Assembly (NCBI GenBank): GCA_963920575.1
Contig: OY986972.1
Span: 9,994,010-10,058,009 of the forward strand
Reading direction: 5' to 3'
Source of the DNA: Narthecium ossifragum
Taxonomy: Eukaryota > Streptophyta > Magnoliopsida > Dioscoreales > Nartheciaceae
DNA length: 64,000 nt
Shown here in pieces: positions 22,384-33,239 of this stretch (its first letter is position 1; every line of letters begins with the position of its first letter). The notes under the pieces were generated by a model. It was not told where the DNA came from and did not search any database. It worked only from the letters and a program-made list of their open reading frames with translations. Position numbers and translations under genes: made by a program.

Positions 22384-23065
22384 CAAAGAGATCGATCCCT
22401 CTACCAGAGAAGGCCGGTCTTCTTAGTGCTTGGGAAGCCTCATCCCAGTCAACCAAAAGGGATCGAGCTTCTCCACCAGAAGGATCGATCTTTTTCGTGA
22501 CTCGAGACCCCACCCATGCCAGCCCAGAAAAGGTTGATCTTCTCCAATAGAAGATCGATCCTGCACGGGGTTGGGCATGACGTCCCACAAAGGATCAATC
22601 TTTCCTCAACAAAGATCAATTCGAATGGGTTTACCGGTGGACCGTCGGCGAGAAATACCGTCGGAAAACTCGACCAAACCCCACAAGACCTTGGGATCTA
22701 GTAGTACGAAGGACCACGAGTCCAAAATTGATGATTTCATTGAAAATAAACTTGTATATAATCAAATCTAAGCAAAACAAATCACATCCAAGCTCAAACT
22801 CACAAAATCTGGAAAAAACATGTATGTAGAATCCCTATCTAGACTAGAGCAGCTTCAATCCCAGTTGCTAAGCCTCGGATCGTCCTCAATCTCCTCGAAA
22901 TCCAGCCGGATCTCAACTCAAGAACGCGGATTTGAAAAGAGAATCAAAGAAGGGGGTCTTGTTCGTTCTATAGACGGAGGAACCGCCGTATGAGAGATCG
23001 ATCTCACAAAAAGAGATCGATCTGTCATGACGAACCAACTTAACTTTCTAGGCGAAGGGAAGATC
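22384..23065. repeat. Two palindrome clusters around the LTR-B promoter
   Basis: 22384-22625 holds AAAGAGATCGATCCC, GAAGGATCGATCTTTTTC and relatives in the transcribed leader. 22995-23065 holds AGAGATCGATCT and AGATCGATCC upstream of the TATA box. Confidence 0.8.
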
Positions 23066-23356
23066 GATCCCCTTCGCCTAGAAAGCTAGACTTGGGCTAA
23101 AACACAAGCCCAAGCCAGGATCTTTTGATCTCGGGTCCACCTAACTGTTCTAATCAAACATTAACACAAACACGGTCAGTGTGTGCACACATGGGTGTGA
23201 CACAAACCGATAAGGTGTAATTTACCAAATTGCCCTTGTGCCCCGAGAAACAATGTGATCTATCCGATCGAGTGCTCGACACGAAACAAGCAAACGAGCA
23301 ATGGGCCCGACCCAACTGGTCGACCCAGGAGTAGAGGGACAGATTCTCATACATGG

Positions 23357-24325
23357 TTTTCCATAGACAATGCGAAACGGTGACATCCCTAGGGCAGTCT
23401 TGTAAGCAGTGCGATAGGGCCACAATGCATCTGATAGCCTCAAGGACCAGTCTTTTTTGTTAGGGCTCACTGTCCTCTCCAAGATTTTTTTGATCTCCTT
23501 GTTGGCTAATTGAGCTTGGCCATTCGTCTGTGGATGATAAGCAGTGAAAACCTTATGTGTGACTCCATACCTGCACATCAAAGCCTCAAAAGAGTGGTTA
23601 CAAAAAAGCGATCCTTGATCACTAATAATAATCCTAGGAGTACCAAATCAGGACAAAACATGCTCTTTAGAAAACTTGATAACAGTAGAATGGTCATTGT
23701 TCCTACATGCAATTGCTTCCATCCACTTAGACACATATTTCACCGCCAATAGTATATATAAATAGCCAAAAGAAGAAGGAAAGGGTCCCATAAAATATAT
23801 ACCCCAACAATCAAAAATCTCTACAGCTTGAATGAGCTTAAAATGCTTCATATGACGTCTAGATAGAGCTCCTAATTTCAAGCATTGATCACATGATCTG
23901 CAGAAAATGTGAACATCGTGGAACATGGTAGCCCAGTAAAAACCACATTAAAGAATTTTAGCAGTTGTCTATTTCATGGAAAAATGGCCTCCACATGCAT
24001 AAAAGTGACTGAACGTGATAATGCTCTCAATTTCAAGATCAAGAACACAACAATACATAATCTAGTCAGGATAATACTTAAACAAACAATGATCATCCCA
24101 ATTAAAGTTTTTTATTTCAACAAAAAATCTACGCTTATCTTGCATTCCTGCGCATTCCAATAGGAAGGAATCTCATATGTCGCCAAGTAATTGACTATAT
24201 GTGCATACCAAGGCAGCCATGCGACTGAAAAAAAGCTGCTTATCAGGGAAATCATCCATGATAGGTGGCTCATCGAAAGCTACATCCACCATCAATCTTG
24301 ACAGGTGATGAGCAACTACGTTCTC
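23357..24325 (-). pseudogene. Athila/Tat-like pol: RNase H end and integrase, inactivated
   Basis: Reading from 24325 down: ENVVAHHLSRL (end of RNase H, with the usual ADHLSRL Asp changed to His), then FFVEIKNFNWDDHCLFKYYPD, the zinc-binding region (ACGGHFSMK ... CRSCDQC), then IFDCWGIYFMGPFPSS. In the family this is GIDFMGPF, so the first catalytic Asp is Tyr. The second Asp is kept (IIISDQGSLF). The third site reads HPQTNGQAQLANKEIK, with Gln for the catalytic Glu. At least five in-frame stops are present. The sequence ends at GMSPFRIVYGKPC, where the solo LTR begins. It resembles gypsy Athila/Tat integrase throughout. Confidence 0.9.
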
Positions 24326-25296
24326 TGATGAGTGCATGAAAGTGCACTCTGAATAATCTTATAACAATCTCAATTGCTATATTGTCACCCTTAATCAACC
24401 ACTTTAGTACTAGTTTTATATTTATATGCTACTTCACATAGTTGTTTGGATAATGCAGAAAATTGGAGTTAAAAGAAGCTGAAAAGATTACATGGGTCAA
24501 GTTGGAAGATTAAACTGTACCTTCTCATGAAGAACTAGATGATGTTCCATATATTTATATTGTCACCCTTAATCAACCACTTTAGTACTATTTTTATATT
24601 TATATGTTACTTCACATAGTTGTTTGGAAAATGTAGAAAATTAGAGCTAAAAGAAGCTGAAAAGATTACATAGGTCAACTTGGAAGATTAAACTGTACCT
24701 TCTCATGAAGAACTAGATGATGTTCCATATACTAATGGAGATCTCTGGAAGTCTAGTTTCTGAAGAATTTTACGGTTCGTGATTCCGAGTTTCTACAGGA
24801 AGTTACAATATTTTTGGTATCAATGCGCAGTGCTGAATGAATAGTGATGGTCGACCGTCGCATCATCCACGAGATTGACCGTCGCGCTCAAAATGCTCAC
24901 GGTCGATTGTGGCAGCGACCATCGCGCTCACAATGCTCATGATCAACCGTCGTATCGACTGTGGCATCGTGTGTCAGCCTCTATCAAGAAAAACACTTCT
25001 CAGGGTCGATGCGATAATTGACCGTCGCTTTTCCAAATATTATGCACAGTTCACGGCCGACCGTGGCATCGACCGCGGGCATTGCTCAGATCACGAACTG
25101 ATGTCAAAACTATCCAAAATTGTCTATTTGGATTCATTTCGCACAGAACTGAGGAACAAAAATATGACATTTTGCATTCTCATCTGGAAACTATACTACA
25201 ACTCGCAAAAGGAAGAGGGAAACGCAACAGTCTCGCCCTCTAGCAAGGCCTGGGTGTATACAGGAGTTTCATAACCCCACCTCGTGTCCCTTAGGG
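24326..25296 (+). repeat. LTR-C copy, plus sense, inserted in RNase H (right end unclear)
   Basis: Starts TGATGAGTGCATGAAAGTGC right after TTCTC (24321-24325), at the broken end of pol. It holds a 178-bp tandem duplication (24381-24558 and 24559-24735), the conserved block to 24843 and a GTCGACC/ACGGTCGATTG palindrome cluster at 24846-25085. The right end is lost in, or overlaps, the next LTR-B. I could not find a matching right-hand TTCTC. Confidence 0.7.
24381..24735. repeat. 178-bp tandem duplication in LTR-C
   Basis: Two near-identical units beginning ATTGTCACCCTTAATCAACC. The other LTR-C copies have one. Confidence 0.85.
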
Positions 25297-26994
25297 GTCT
25301 CAGTCATGGTGTTCCAGCTGAGCTGGTCACATACTAGGTCACCCTCATCAAGGCAGGAAACCAACACTACCATCTCACAAACATAAAGCCAGCGCTGTTA
25401 GGTGAGAAGACAACACCGCTGAGTAGGCACACCCTCTACTCAAGAGACAAGAAAACTGGACACATGATACACCTCAGAACCCGGCTCGAGGCCGAGACGG
25501 CCTCTAAATAATTGATCAACAAGTATTCCAGTCATCGAATTCGACTGAACACAACCATTCAAACCTGGACCAAGTTACCCAGCCCCGGTCCTAAGCCTAA
25601 ATCCGAACTTCCAAGCCTCGAGATGGCGATAACGCAGATCGCCAACGCCCTAACCTTATGCAACTAATGCACAACCAGATGCATGCTATGAACATATGCA
25701 GGAAAATAGATAAGCATGCAACATATGTGATGATAAAGAACATGGTCTAGGCTCGGCACACTGTCGGCCCGGGGTAGTGAACATGTAATACAGGCCAAGG
25801 AACTGCTGCAGTGGTGACCCCACCAATTACAGCCAGTCCACAAAAGAACAGCATGTTACGGGAAACAACCCCAGCAAACACGGTTAACAGTACAACATGC
25901 TATCTACACATCCCGGAAGTCATCACTCTCCCGGTTCACCACTACCCCTCATTATGGGGTTAACATGCTCAAATGTATGTACAAGTTATAAAGCGGTAAA
26001 GAAAACCACACATACAAAGCCCCGCTGGTAAAATCCGACGAAAACACCTCCATGCGACTAAAAGGAGATCTTTTTACCAAACAGGGAGTTCAATCCATGT
26101 CAAGCCAAAAAGGATGGATCTTCTCTCCAGAAAGATCGATCACCTTTGTGACCAAGGACCCCATCCATGCCGCCAAGCAAAAGATCGATCTTCTCCCACC
26201 AGAAGATCGATCATGCACGGGCCAGGCATGACGCCCCAAGGATTATCGATCCTTCCTCAAGGAAGATCGATCTTCATGGGTTCTCCGACAATCATGAGAA
26301 TGAAAATACCGCCGGAAAACGCTACCACATCCCACAAAACTCTGGGATCTAGTAGTACGAAGGACCACGAGTCCAAAACTGGTACTTGTACTAAAAACCA
26401 ACAAGCATACAAAGAGATCTAATCAAAACAAACACAAGCAAGCTCAGAACTCACAAAAACCGAAAGACAAGTAGGTAGCATCCCTACCTAGACTAAAGCA
26501 GCTTCAATCCGCGCTGCTGAGCCTAGGATCGCCCTCAATCTCCTCCAAAATCTCGCCAGGTCTAAGCTCAAGAACGATGGATTTCAAAAAGGGAAAAGAA
26601 AAGGGGGTTGCGTCCATTTTATAGACGGACGAATCGACCTATGAATGATCGATGACGAGGAACTTGACTTTCTTGCACCAAAGGATCGATCTTCTGAATA
26701 CAAAAGGTTTGATCATTTTGTGCAAAAAGCTAGACTTAGGCTAAAACACAATCCCAAGCCCAGATCTTTCAATCCCGGGTTCACCTAACCGTTCTAAAAC
26801 AACCATTATCACAAACATGGTCTGTGTGTACACACGCGGGTGTGAAACAAACCGACAAGGCGTAATTTACCAAATTACCCTTGCGGCCCAAGAAACAATA
26901 CAATCCACCGTATCGCACGCTCGACGCTCAACAAGCAAGCGAGCCACGGGCCCGACCCGGGCGGTCGACCCAGGAGTAGAGGGACAGGTCCTCA
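25297..26994 (-). repeat. LTR-B copy, minus sense
   Basis: Aligns with 20600-23351 without its nested copia LTR: same blocks (GCCAGTCCAC, CTCTCCCGGTT, GGATCTAGTAGTACG). Palindrome clusters are at 26060-26285 and 26640-26730, with a TATA box at 26617-26624. Left end set by alignment. The right end breaks off at CCTCA rather than CCTCACA. No target duplication found. Confidence 0.75.
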
Positions 26995-27277
26995 AAGTAG
27001 CGATGGCGGCTACAGGTGGAGCAATAGCGGGTTAGAGCCGAGGTGTGCCAGAAAGATAAGCCATGAGCAGGCCGGAGGAGAGAAAAGAGAGAGGAGAATA
27101 GGAAGCTAAGTGATAAGTATATAAAAGTGCATTTTGAACACTACTTCATTAGGTTTAATTGCTAAATTATGAAGATTATTTGGACATTTCAATGACGTTT
27201 TTCTATTTTGAGGTTCAGTTTATATATTGTCCAAACTTAAATGATTTTCGGTGATTTTATTACAGGAATTAATCTAA
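26995..27277. other. Junction region, possible truncated LTR-C start
   Basis: From 27112 it reads TGATAAGTATATAAAAGTGC, resembling the LTR-C start TGATGAGTGCATGAAAGTGC. The host piece is interrupted by the Harbinger element at 27278. Confidence 0.4.
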
Positions 27278-28181
27278 CGGCACGTTTGGTTCGCACAAGG
27301 AATGGAAGACGGAATGGGAATGAGATTAGGAATGGGCTATTACGAAGGTGATTTTGTGATATCAGGATTGGGAATAGGAATGAAGCATTACCGTGTTTGG
27401 TATACAAACAGAAGCCTGGGAATGGAATAGGAATGAAGCACAAATGACTAAAATAGCCTTGGTATTTAATAAGATGGCGGGGAACCATATCCTTATTATT
27501 GCATTCCACATATTGCTATTGATGGTTCAAATGAGCCCCATCTCATTGCAGAGCTCACAACTACTAATTATAGCAGTGCGATAAATATACCTTTTAGCAT
27601 GAGAAACATATGGAAGGCGAACTCAAGAACTTGCGCATTCATGTCAAACTTTTCTACAACTTCTTCTCCGCAACATCGTCGAGGCCTTCCAGTAGGTATC
27701 ATTTTCTCAATTGTGTAAATAATAGAACCAGTATAGCGAGGTTCAGAAACAAAGAAGGGAAGCCTTCCATACATCTTGAAAATACTTTAATGTGACATAC
27801 AATATCTACCAGTTAATATCATGATCTCCAATTGAGACGAAACATCCTTAGCACAAAACTTCATGGCATCAAGAAGCCACTGGTATTTTGCTCATTGGCT
27901 GTGAAGATTGAAGACTATCCAAATATTTTTTATGTCAACAACACTATTCAAATACTCTTTAAGCCCTTAAGATGCTTTCCTTGAAAAAGAAATTCGGTCG
28001 CTAGCGGTTAAAAACATGAATTCATGATCAACAATTGACAGAGATGAAATATGACAAAAGACCAAATATGTCCAAAATTAACTATAGCCAAGTCCATGCT
28101 TGGCATAAATTAACTATAATAAAATGACAAAAGATCAAATATGTCCAAAACTGATATGAGCAACTTCATTCAATGCTTCAT

Positions 28182-28685
28182 TCAATGTCGGTCGAGGTAT
28201 CTCTTGACATATCGGGCTCTTTGTTCCATTGGAAGGTTAAAAAAATAAGAAATAAGTGTGTCATCTGCACCCATTTTGTATTCAGCATCGTCTCCATGGT
28301 CTCTCACATCTTTATTCAATCCTTCCAATTTCTGTAGCTCAAAAAAAAATTTATCCTTCCTCTCAAGAAGTAACTTGCCAGTACCTATAGCTTGCCTAAG
28401 TTCATGAGTTGCATGCTGAATTTTGGAACCAATAGTTGAAGCAACTTGATGAATAGCCTCAATAACTTCAGCTCTCGTATTGGATTTCTTCCTTCGTTTT
28501 ACCCGAGATGAAGTAATTTCACTTGGACTGCCAATGTCTACATGATTAGCGCACATGTTTACATCTGCTTGCGAAGCAAACATGGTGGCATGACTTGTAG
28601 ACATTGGTAAATTCCATGTAGAAATGACAGCTGCATACTTTCTCCTCAGCATCAATTTTCTAGTTGTCAAATTCAAAAGAGCCAT
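28182..28685 (-). CDS. Harbinger ORF1-like (Myb/SANT-associated) protein, C-terminal part
   Basis: A 167-codon frame. It has a basic stretch SSRVKRRKKSNTRAEVIEAI, then helices LLERKDKFFFELQKLEGLNK, and ends TLISYFFNLPMEQRARYVKR. The order of basic linker, a helix with L.....GL, and a C-terminal ..F..LP...R..YVKRYL resembles the C-terminal part of the plant Myb/SANT-like ORF1 proteins that help PIF/Harbinger transposase. The N-terminal SANT domain is not seen and would be upstream, at higher coordinates. An alternative is an unrelated short frame, but the fit to the position inside a Harbinger element favours ORF1. It is probably not functional. Confidence 0.5.
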   Translation of the reverse strand: MALLNLTTRKLMLRRKYAAVISTWNLPMSTSHATMFASQADVNMCANHVDIGSPSEITSSRVKRRKKSNTRAEVIEAIHQVASTIGSKIQHATHELRQAIGTGKLLLERKDKFFFELQKLEGLNKDVRDHGDDAEYKMGADDTLISYFFNLPMEQRARYVKRYLDRH

Positions 28686-29483
28686 AGCTGCATATGACTT
28701 ATAGTCAGAGACAATCTCATAATATCATACTGTGACTTCTAATCATAAATACACAAGTATAGATGCAAAATTTGTCAAGACATTCTACGAGCCTTGTTTT
28801 TTTATAAGCTCCATATTCATAGCAGGGGCCCAATTAATTCATGTAATAGAAACCTTTACTGAATGAAGTAGAAATAGGAAAAAGATGCGTGAAGAGCTAA
28901 TTGCTACATAATCGTGACACATTAAAAATTGAAATGTCACATATCCTCGTATTTGCTGAGATGAAAATACACAGGAAGTAGACAAGGATAGGAGATTCTA
29001 AGCAATTGAAGCGAAGGAAGAGTACCTTATAAGATTCTACAGCAATTTTAGGAGAACAAGAACAAGGGGACAAAGAAAGCTTATCCAATGAGATGCATGC
29101 ACACATTGGCGAATAGAGAACAAAATCCACAGAGGAAAAAAAAACAAACTAAACAAACTAGTATATGCAATCCTATTCCCCTTTCATCATGGAAATTTTT
29201 CAGTTATACATACAAGTTGTATAGAATTTTGGATACTAAAAAGAAACTAAAGAGCAACTAGTATCTACAACAAGTATCTGCAATCCAATCACTCTGTTGT
29301 TTCACTCTGTTGTTCTATCACTAAAGAGCAACTAGTGTCTGCAATCCTATTCTCCTTTCATCATGGAAGGTATGATCTTTCTTGATACTGGAACCCAATC
29401 TCACACAAACAACAAGAAAGAGAAAAAGAGATGGAGAGGCAGCCAAATAACATCACCATAGAGGGGAAAAGGTGGGTTTGGAG

Positions 29484-30268
29484 GGAGTCGGAGACGGCGG
29501 AAGGATGGGGATTGGAGGGAGGCGCGGAGTGGCCATGGGAGTTTACCCTGTGCAGTTTGCACTTGAACAACCTCGTGTGCGTTTCCGGCGTGCACACGCA
29601 CTTCGATGCTGCCCCTATACCATGGTCGCATGCCGACAAGGCGGAGGAAAAGCTCTGGGAGATCAAGGCGGCTCCAAATGATGGAAAGCCGGAGCCGGAG
29701 GAGGAGAGAGGTTGGGAGAGAGGATGCCGGAGGGGGAGAGAAACAAGGGAGGAGAAGAGGGACGGGGAGGGAGAAAAAGAAGAGGGACGGGGTGGGAGAA
29801 GAAGAAGAGGGACAGGGAGGGAGAAGAAGAAGAGGGACGGGGAGGGGGAAGAAGAAGAGGGAAGAGGGGAAGAGGAAAACACCATACCTCCGCCGATGAC
29901 CTCCAACAGCTCGGAGTCGGAGATGGCGGAAGGCTAGGGATTGGATGGAGGCGCAGAGTGGCCATGGGAGTTTACCCTGTGCGACCTGCACTTGAACAAA
30001 CTCACGTGCATTGCGGCGCGCGCACACGCACTTCGACGCTGCCCCTGCGCCATGTCCTGATGCCTATGAGGCCGAGGAAAAGCTCCGGGAGATCAAGGCG
30101 GCTCCAAATGATGGATAACCGGAGCCGGAGGACGAGAGAGGTCGGGAGAGAGGACACCGGAGGAGGAGAGAAACAGGGGAGGAGAAGAGGGACGGGGAGG
30201 GAGAAGAAGAAGAGGGAAGAGGGGAAGAGGGAAACACCGTACCTCCGTCGATGACCTCCAACAGCTCG
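29484..30268. repeat. Large tandem duplication with GA-rich minisatellite
   Basis: Unit 1 is 29484-29912 and unit 2 runs from 29913 to about 30268. Both start GGAGTCGGAGA(C/T)GGCGGAAGG and contain GGAGTTTACCCTGTGC, then GCTCCAAATGATGGA, then (GGGACGGGGAGGGAGAAGAAGAAGA)n-like repeats, contracted in unit 2. Apparent long proteins on both strands here are artefacts of the GA repeats. Confidence 0.8.
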
Positions 30269-30617
30269 GGATCGAGAGCAGCACGAAGGACATGGGCTTC
30301 GAAATAGGTTTCCTCGGCTGAGAGATCACACGGAAGATAGAGGGTTTCGCAAGGAGAGAGAACACGTGGAAGATAGAGATCGCAGGGATAGAGATCGTGA
30401 TCATGGATAGATTAGTAATTATATTTTCTAATCTCCCAATCGTCTGGAACGGAATGAGCCAGTCCGGGGTATGAGATGGGATTGAGCTATTCCTAAGTTG
30501 TCAGGAATGAAGCATTCCATTTTTGACGTTAAGTGCCAACCAAACAATGGAATAGGATTTGACCCGGGAATTGACCATTCCATTCCCAACCTTTTTGGCC
30601 AACCAAACATGACGTAA

Positions 30618-31170
30618 GAAGAGTTTGTCCAGCCAATGGCCATCAAGAGAGCCATCCTCTTAATCAAGACCTATTAGGTGAAGTCCAATTCAAGTGGGCT
30701 TAATCCAACCATGATTAGGAACTAGAATAAATGAAAGAGTCGGATTAGTAAATTCAGCAAATATGGAATTGCTAAAATCCCAATTTGGAAACTTTTCTTC
30801 ATATCCATCAGTATTTCGACGATATCTTTCTCGTCTAACACCGGATTGGGTTAATTCAAGATCCTATGTAAAGCTGACTCGATGGACTACAATTATTCCT
30901 CAAACAGCTATGTCCAAAGTTGTAAAGCTGACTCGACAATTATTTTTGCATTTAGCATCTATTATAATCGGCACTATCCGGTTTACCAGCAACAATTGCT
31001 ACTACAAGTGGCGACAGGAAAAGCCTCATGGGCTTCTAGCGGCTATCGTTTATTTGCTGATAAATGTGAAATTACTGCAGCTAAATGGAGTCATTATAGC
31101 GGCCATTGTACCAATCGTCGCTAAAAAGTCAAACAATCGCTACAAAACAGAGATCATTTACCAACAATAA
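30618..31170. other. Left part of a CACTA-like element or its flank
   Basis: 30950-31170 is rich in short CAACAATCG/AGCGACAATT-like motifs in both orientations, continued at 32592-32880 after removal of the Harbinger-type element. This looks like subterminal repeats. I see no clear CACTA terminus. Confidence 0.45.
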
Positions 31171-31387
31171 GGGGGTGTTTGGTTGCCAAGAGTGGAGGGT
31201 GGAGTGGGTGGACTAGCAGCACTTCCTCCACTTTAGGTTGTTTGGTTGGGCTATAAACTCAGTGGAGTGGAGGAACTGGACTCCTAAAAAGAGCTCCAGT
31301 CAGTCATTTGACTCTGGCCAAAAAAGAGCCATAGTCGGCTGGCTGGGAATCAATGGCCAGTTAAAATATCCATTCCAAATCTAACAT

Positions 31388-32010
31388 CCTCGTCTCGAGC
31401 TTCGCCCGCTCCGTCCTCTGCTCCCTCTCCGCCGGCTCTCCTTCCACGGCCGCCTACGGAGACATCGCCGCCGCCCTCCTCCACTACGCCACCACTACCA
31501 CCGTGCCCCAGCAAAGCTGCGCCGACATTCGGATCTCCTTCAATGTCCTCCGCTCCCGATCTCCCTGCAACTTCCTCGTCTCCAGCGACCTCTCCGTCCT
31601 CTGCTCCCTCTCTGCCGACTCTCCTTCCACGACCACCGGCGGAGACATCGCCGCCGCCCTCCTCCACTACGCCACCACTACCACCGTGCCCCAACAAAGC
31701 CGCGCCGAGATTCGGATCTCCTTCGACGTCCTCCGCTCCCGATCTCCCTGCAACTTCCTCGTCTCCAGCAACCTCTCCGTCCTCTGCTCCCTCTCCGCCG
31801 GCTCTCCTTCCACGACCGCCGGCGGAGACATCGCCGCCGCCCTCCTCCACTACGCCACCACTACCACCGTGCCCCAGCAAAGCCACGCCGAGATTCGGAT
31901 CTCCTTCGACGTCCTCCGCTCCCGATCTCCCTGCAACTTCCTCGTCTCCAGCAACCTCTCAGTCCTCTGCTCCCTCTCCGCCGGCTCTCCTTCCACTACC
32001 ACCGTTCCAC
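31388..32010 (+). repeat. 183-bp in-frame tandem repeat in captured DUF579 sequence
   Basis: Unit boundaries at CCTCGTCTC: 31388, 31574, 31757, 31940. Units differ by a few bases. The first spacing is 186, the others 183. Confidence 0.9.
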
Positions 32011-32205
32011 ACCCGTCTCGATCAAGCCGACGTTCTACTGAAATCCTACAGATCGGAGCCGGATTGCTCGCCGGATCGCGCGAGGTTGAAGGGCAACCGC
32101 CGGTGCAGGCTGGCACTGTCGGATCTACCGGCGGAGGTGTACGACAGGGAGTGGGATCTTATCATGATCGACGCGCCCAAGGGGTACTTCCCGGCGGCAC
32201 GGTGA
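31388..32205 (+). pseudogene. Captured DUF579 (IRX15/GXM-like) gene fragment with triplicated segment
   Basis: The frame reads GDIAAALLHYATTTTVPQQS, AEIRISFDVLRSRSPCNFLV and, after a frame change, TRLDQADVLLKSYRSEPDCS, RCRLALSDLPAEVYDREW and DLIMIDAPKGYFPAA. These are the order and motifs of plant DUF579 proteins, which include glucuronoxylan 4-O-methyltransferases (GXM) and IRX15 of xylan synthesis in the Golgi. The first segment is present three times in full, plus a partial copy, with a 183-bp (61-codon) unit that keeps the frame open. The part that should follow CNFLV, with the glycine-rich SAM-binding turn, is missing. The last 64 codons are 32011-32202. It cannot act as an enzyme. Confidence 0.85.
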
Positions 32206-32591
32206 TGGCGAGGAACCGGAGGCGCTTCTCTCCTCTTTGATTTTTTTTTAAAAAAATTGGATGTGATTTTTAATTTTATTTTGTTATTTTATTTTGTTGG
32301 TGGATGTGATATATTTAAGTTTATATATATTGTTGAAGAAGTATCCTCGAGATCTCCTTCGTTGTTGTTATGGGGTTGCGAGAGAATCTCCGATCGAAGG
32401 CTTAGATTTCAGCCTCCACTCCAGCACCAACCAAACGGTAAAAAGTTTAGTCAGTCAATTCAGTCTCCACTCCAATACCAACCAAACAGCAAAAACTGAC
32501 AAGCCACTTCACAGGACTTCACTTTGCAAAAGTCTGCACTCCAAAAAGTGACTCCACTCCACACAGTCCTGAGCAACCAAACAGGCCCTAA

Positions 32592-32880
32592 CTACAACAA
32601 TTAATTACCAATGATTGGAGCTCCAACAATCGCCACGATTGCCTGACATCTACTAGCGATAACTGCGACAATTAACTGTCGTTGAACATTAATCTTTTAA
32701 CAACAATTATAATTGTCATTAAATCTTTGAACCGTATTTGCTGCTAAATGTACCTAAGATTCTAATCTTTTTTGTAACAATTATAGAAAATTACAACAAT
32801 AATACTATTTGTTGCTAAATCCATAATCTTTAACAGCAATTACAACTGCCGTTAATTGTATTTCAAAACTATATCACCCA
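32592..32880. repeat. Subterminal-type repeats of the decayed CACTA-like element
   Basis: Repeated CAACAATTA, GCGACAATTAACTG and AACAGCAATTACAACTGCCG motifs. Confidence 0.5.
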
Positions 32881-32896
32881 ACGTTGTTACATAGTT

Positions 32897-33045
32897 CTCA
32901 ACCAAAAACACATAACAATTCTAAACCACAAACACAGAAAGATAAAGATTCTAAACGAAAAACACAAAACAATTCTAAACCACAAACACGTAACAATTCT
33001 AAACCACAAACACAGAAAGATAATGACTCTAAACCAAAAACACAT
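32897..33045. repeat. Minisatellite AACAATTCTAAACCACAAACAC
   Basis: About seven units of 18-24 bp, alternating between AACAATTCTAAACCACAAACAC and GATAAAGATTCTAAACGAAAAACAC forms. Confidence 0.85.
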
Positions 33046-33239
33046 GTCCAGTGCTCAAGTAACAATTCCGACATTTAGAAGGTTTCCAAAAACACTAATT
33101 TTCTTCGTCTATTCTGATTTTACAAGCTCTTTTCACATCATTGACCGCTGAAAGAGTAAGGAGCCTGCAACGAAGAAGAATGCAAAGACAATTGGTCAAT
33201 ATCAATTGTCTATCATAAAAAAAGTCAATTCTCTATGAC

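Larger units (their letters stand above)
20600..23351 (-). mobile_element. Solo LTR-B inserted in the pol gene
   Basis: The plus strand begins TATCACAATC and ends GATTCTCATA (family ends TGTCAC and CCTCACA), flanked by the exact 5-bp duplication CATGG at 20595-20599 and 23352-23356. Pol reads through if it is removed. The minus sense carries the family blocks, palindromes at 22995-23065, a TATA box at 22968-22975 (CTATAG), a leader and a second palindrome cluster at 22384-22625. A solo copia LTR (20965-21963) is nested inside. Confidence 0.88.
27278..30614 (-). mobile_element. PIF/Harbinger transposon, defective
   Basis: Terminal inverted repeats read CGGCACGTTTGGTTCGC on the left and CGTCATGTTTGGTTGGCC inverted from the right. 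Both continue into GGAATGG-rich subterminal sequence. The target duplication is TAA (27275-27277 and 30615-30617), as expected for this superfamily. It holds a minus-strand Myb-like ORF1 remnant (28182-28685) and a GC/GA-rich duplicated region (29484-30268). I did not recognise a DDE transposase. Confidence 0.85.
31171..32588 (+). mobile_element. PIF/Harbinger-type (Tourist-like) element carrying a captured gene fragment
   Basis: Left end GGGGGTGTTTGGTTGCC, inverted right end GGGCCTGTTTGGTTGCTC, target duplication TAA (31168-31170 and 32589-32591). The subterminal parts share GGAGTGGAGT motifs. The middle (31388-32205) is GC-rich and derived from a host DUF579 gene. This is a Pack-type non-autonomous element, with no transposase. 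Confidence 0.9.

Noticed and set aside
29361..30404. Long open frames on both strands (up to 208 codons), Pro/Ser-rich or Glu/Arg-rich
   Set aside because: They arise from GA/CT minisatellites; all six frames are open and no domain is visible.
31350..31886. 178-codon minus-strand frame rich in Gly and Val
   Set aside because: Antisense of the triplicated DUF579 segment; the plus strand explains the sequence.
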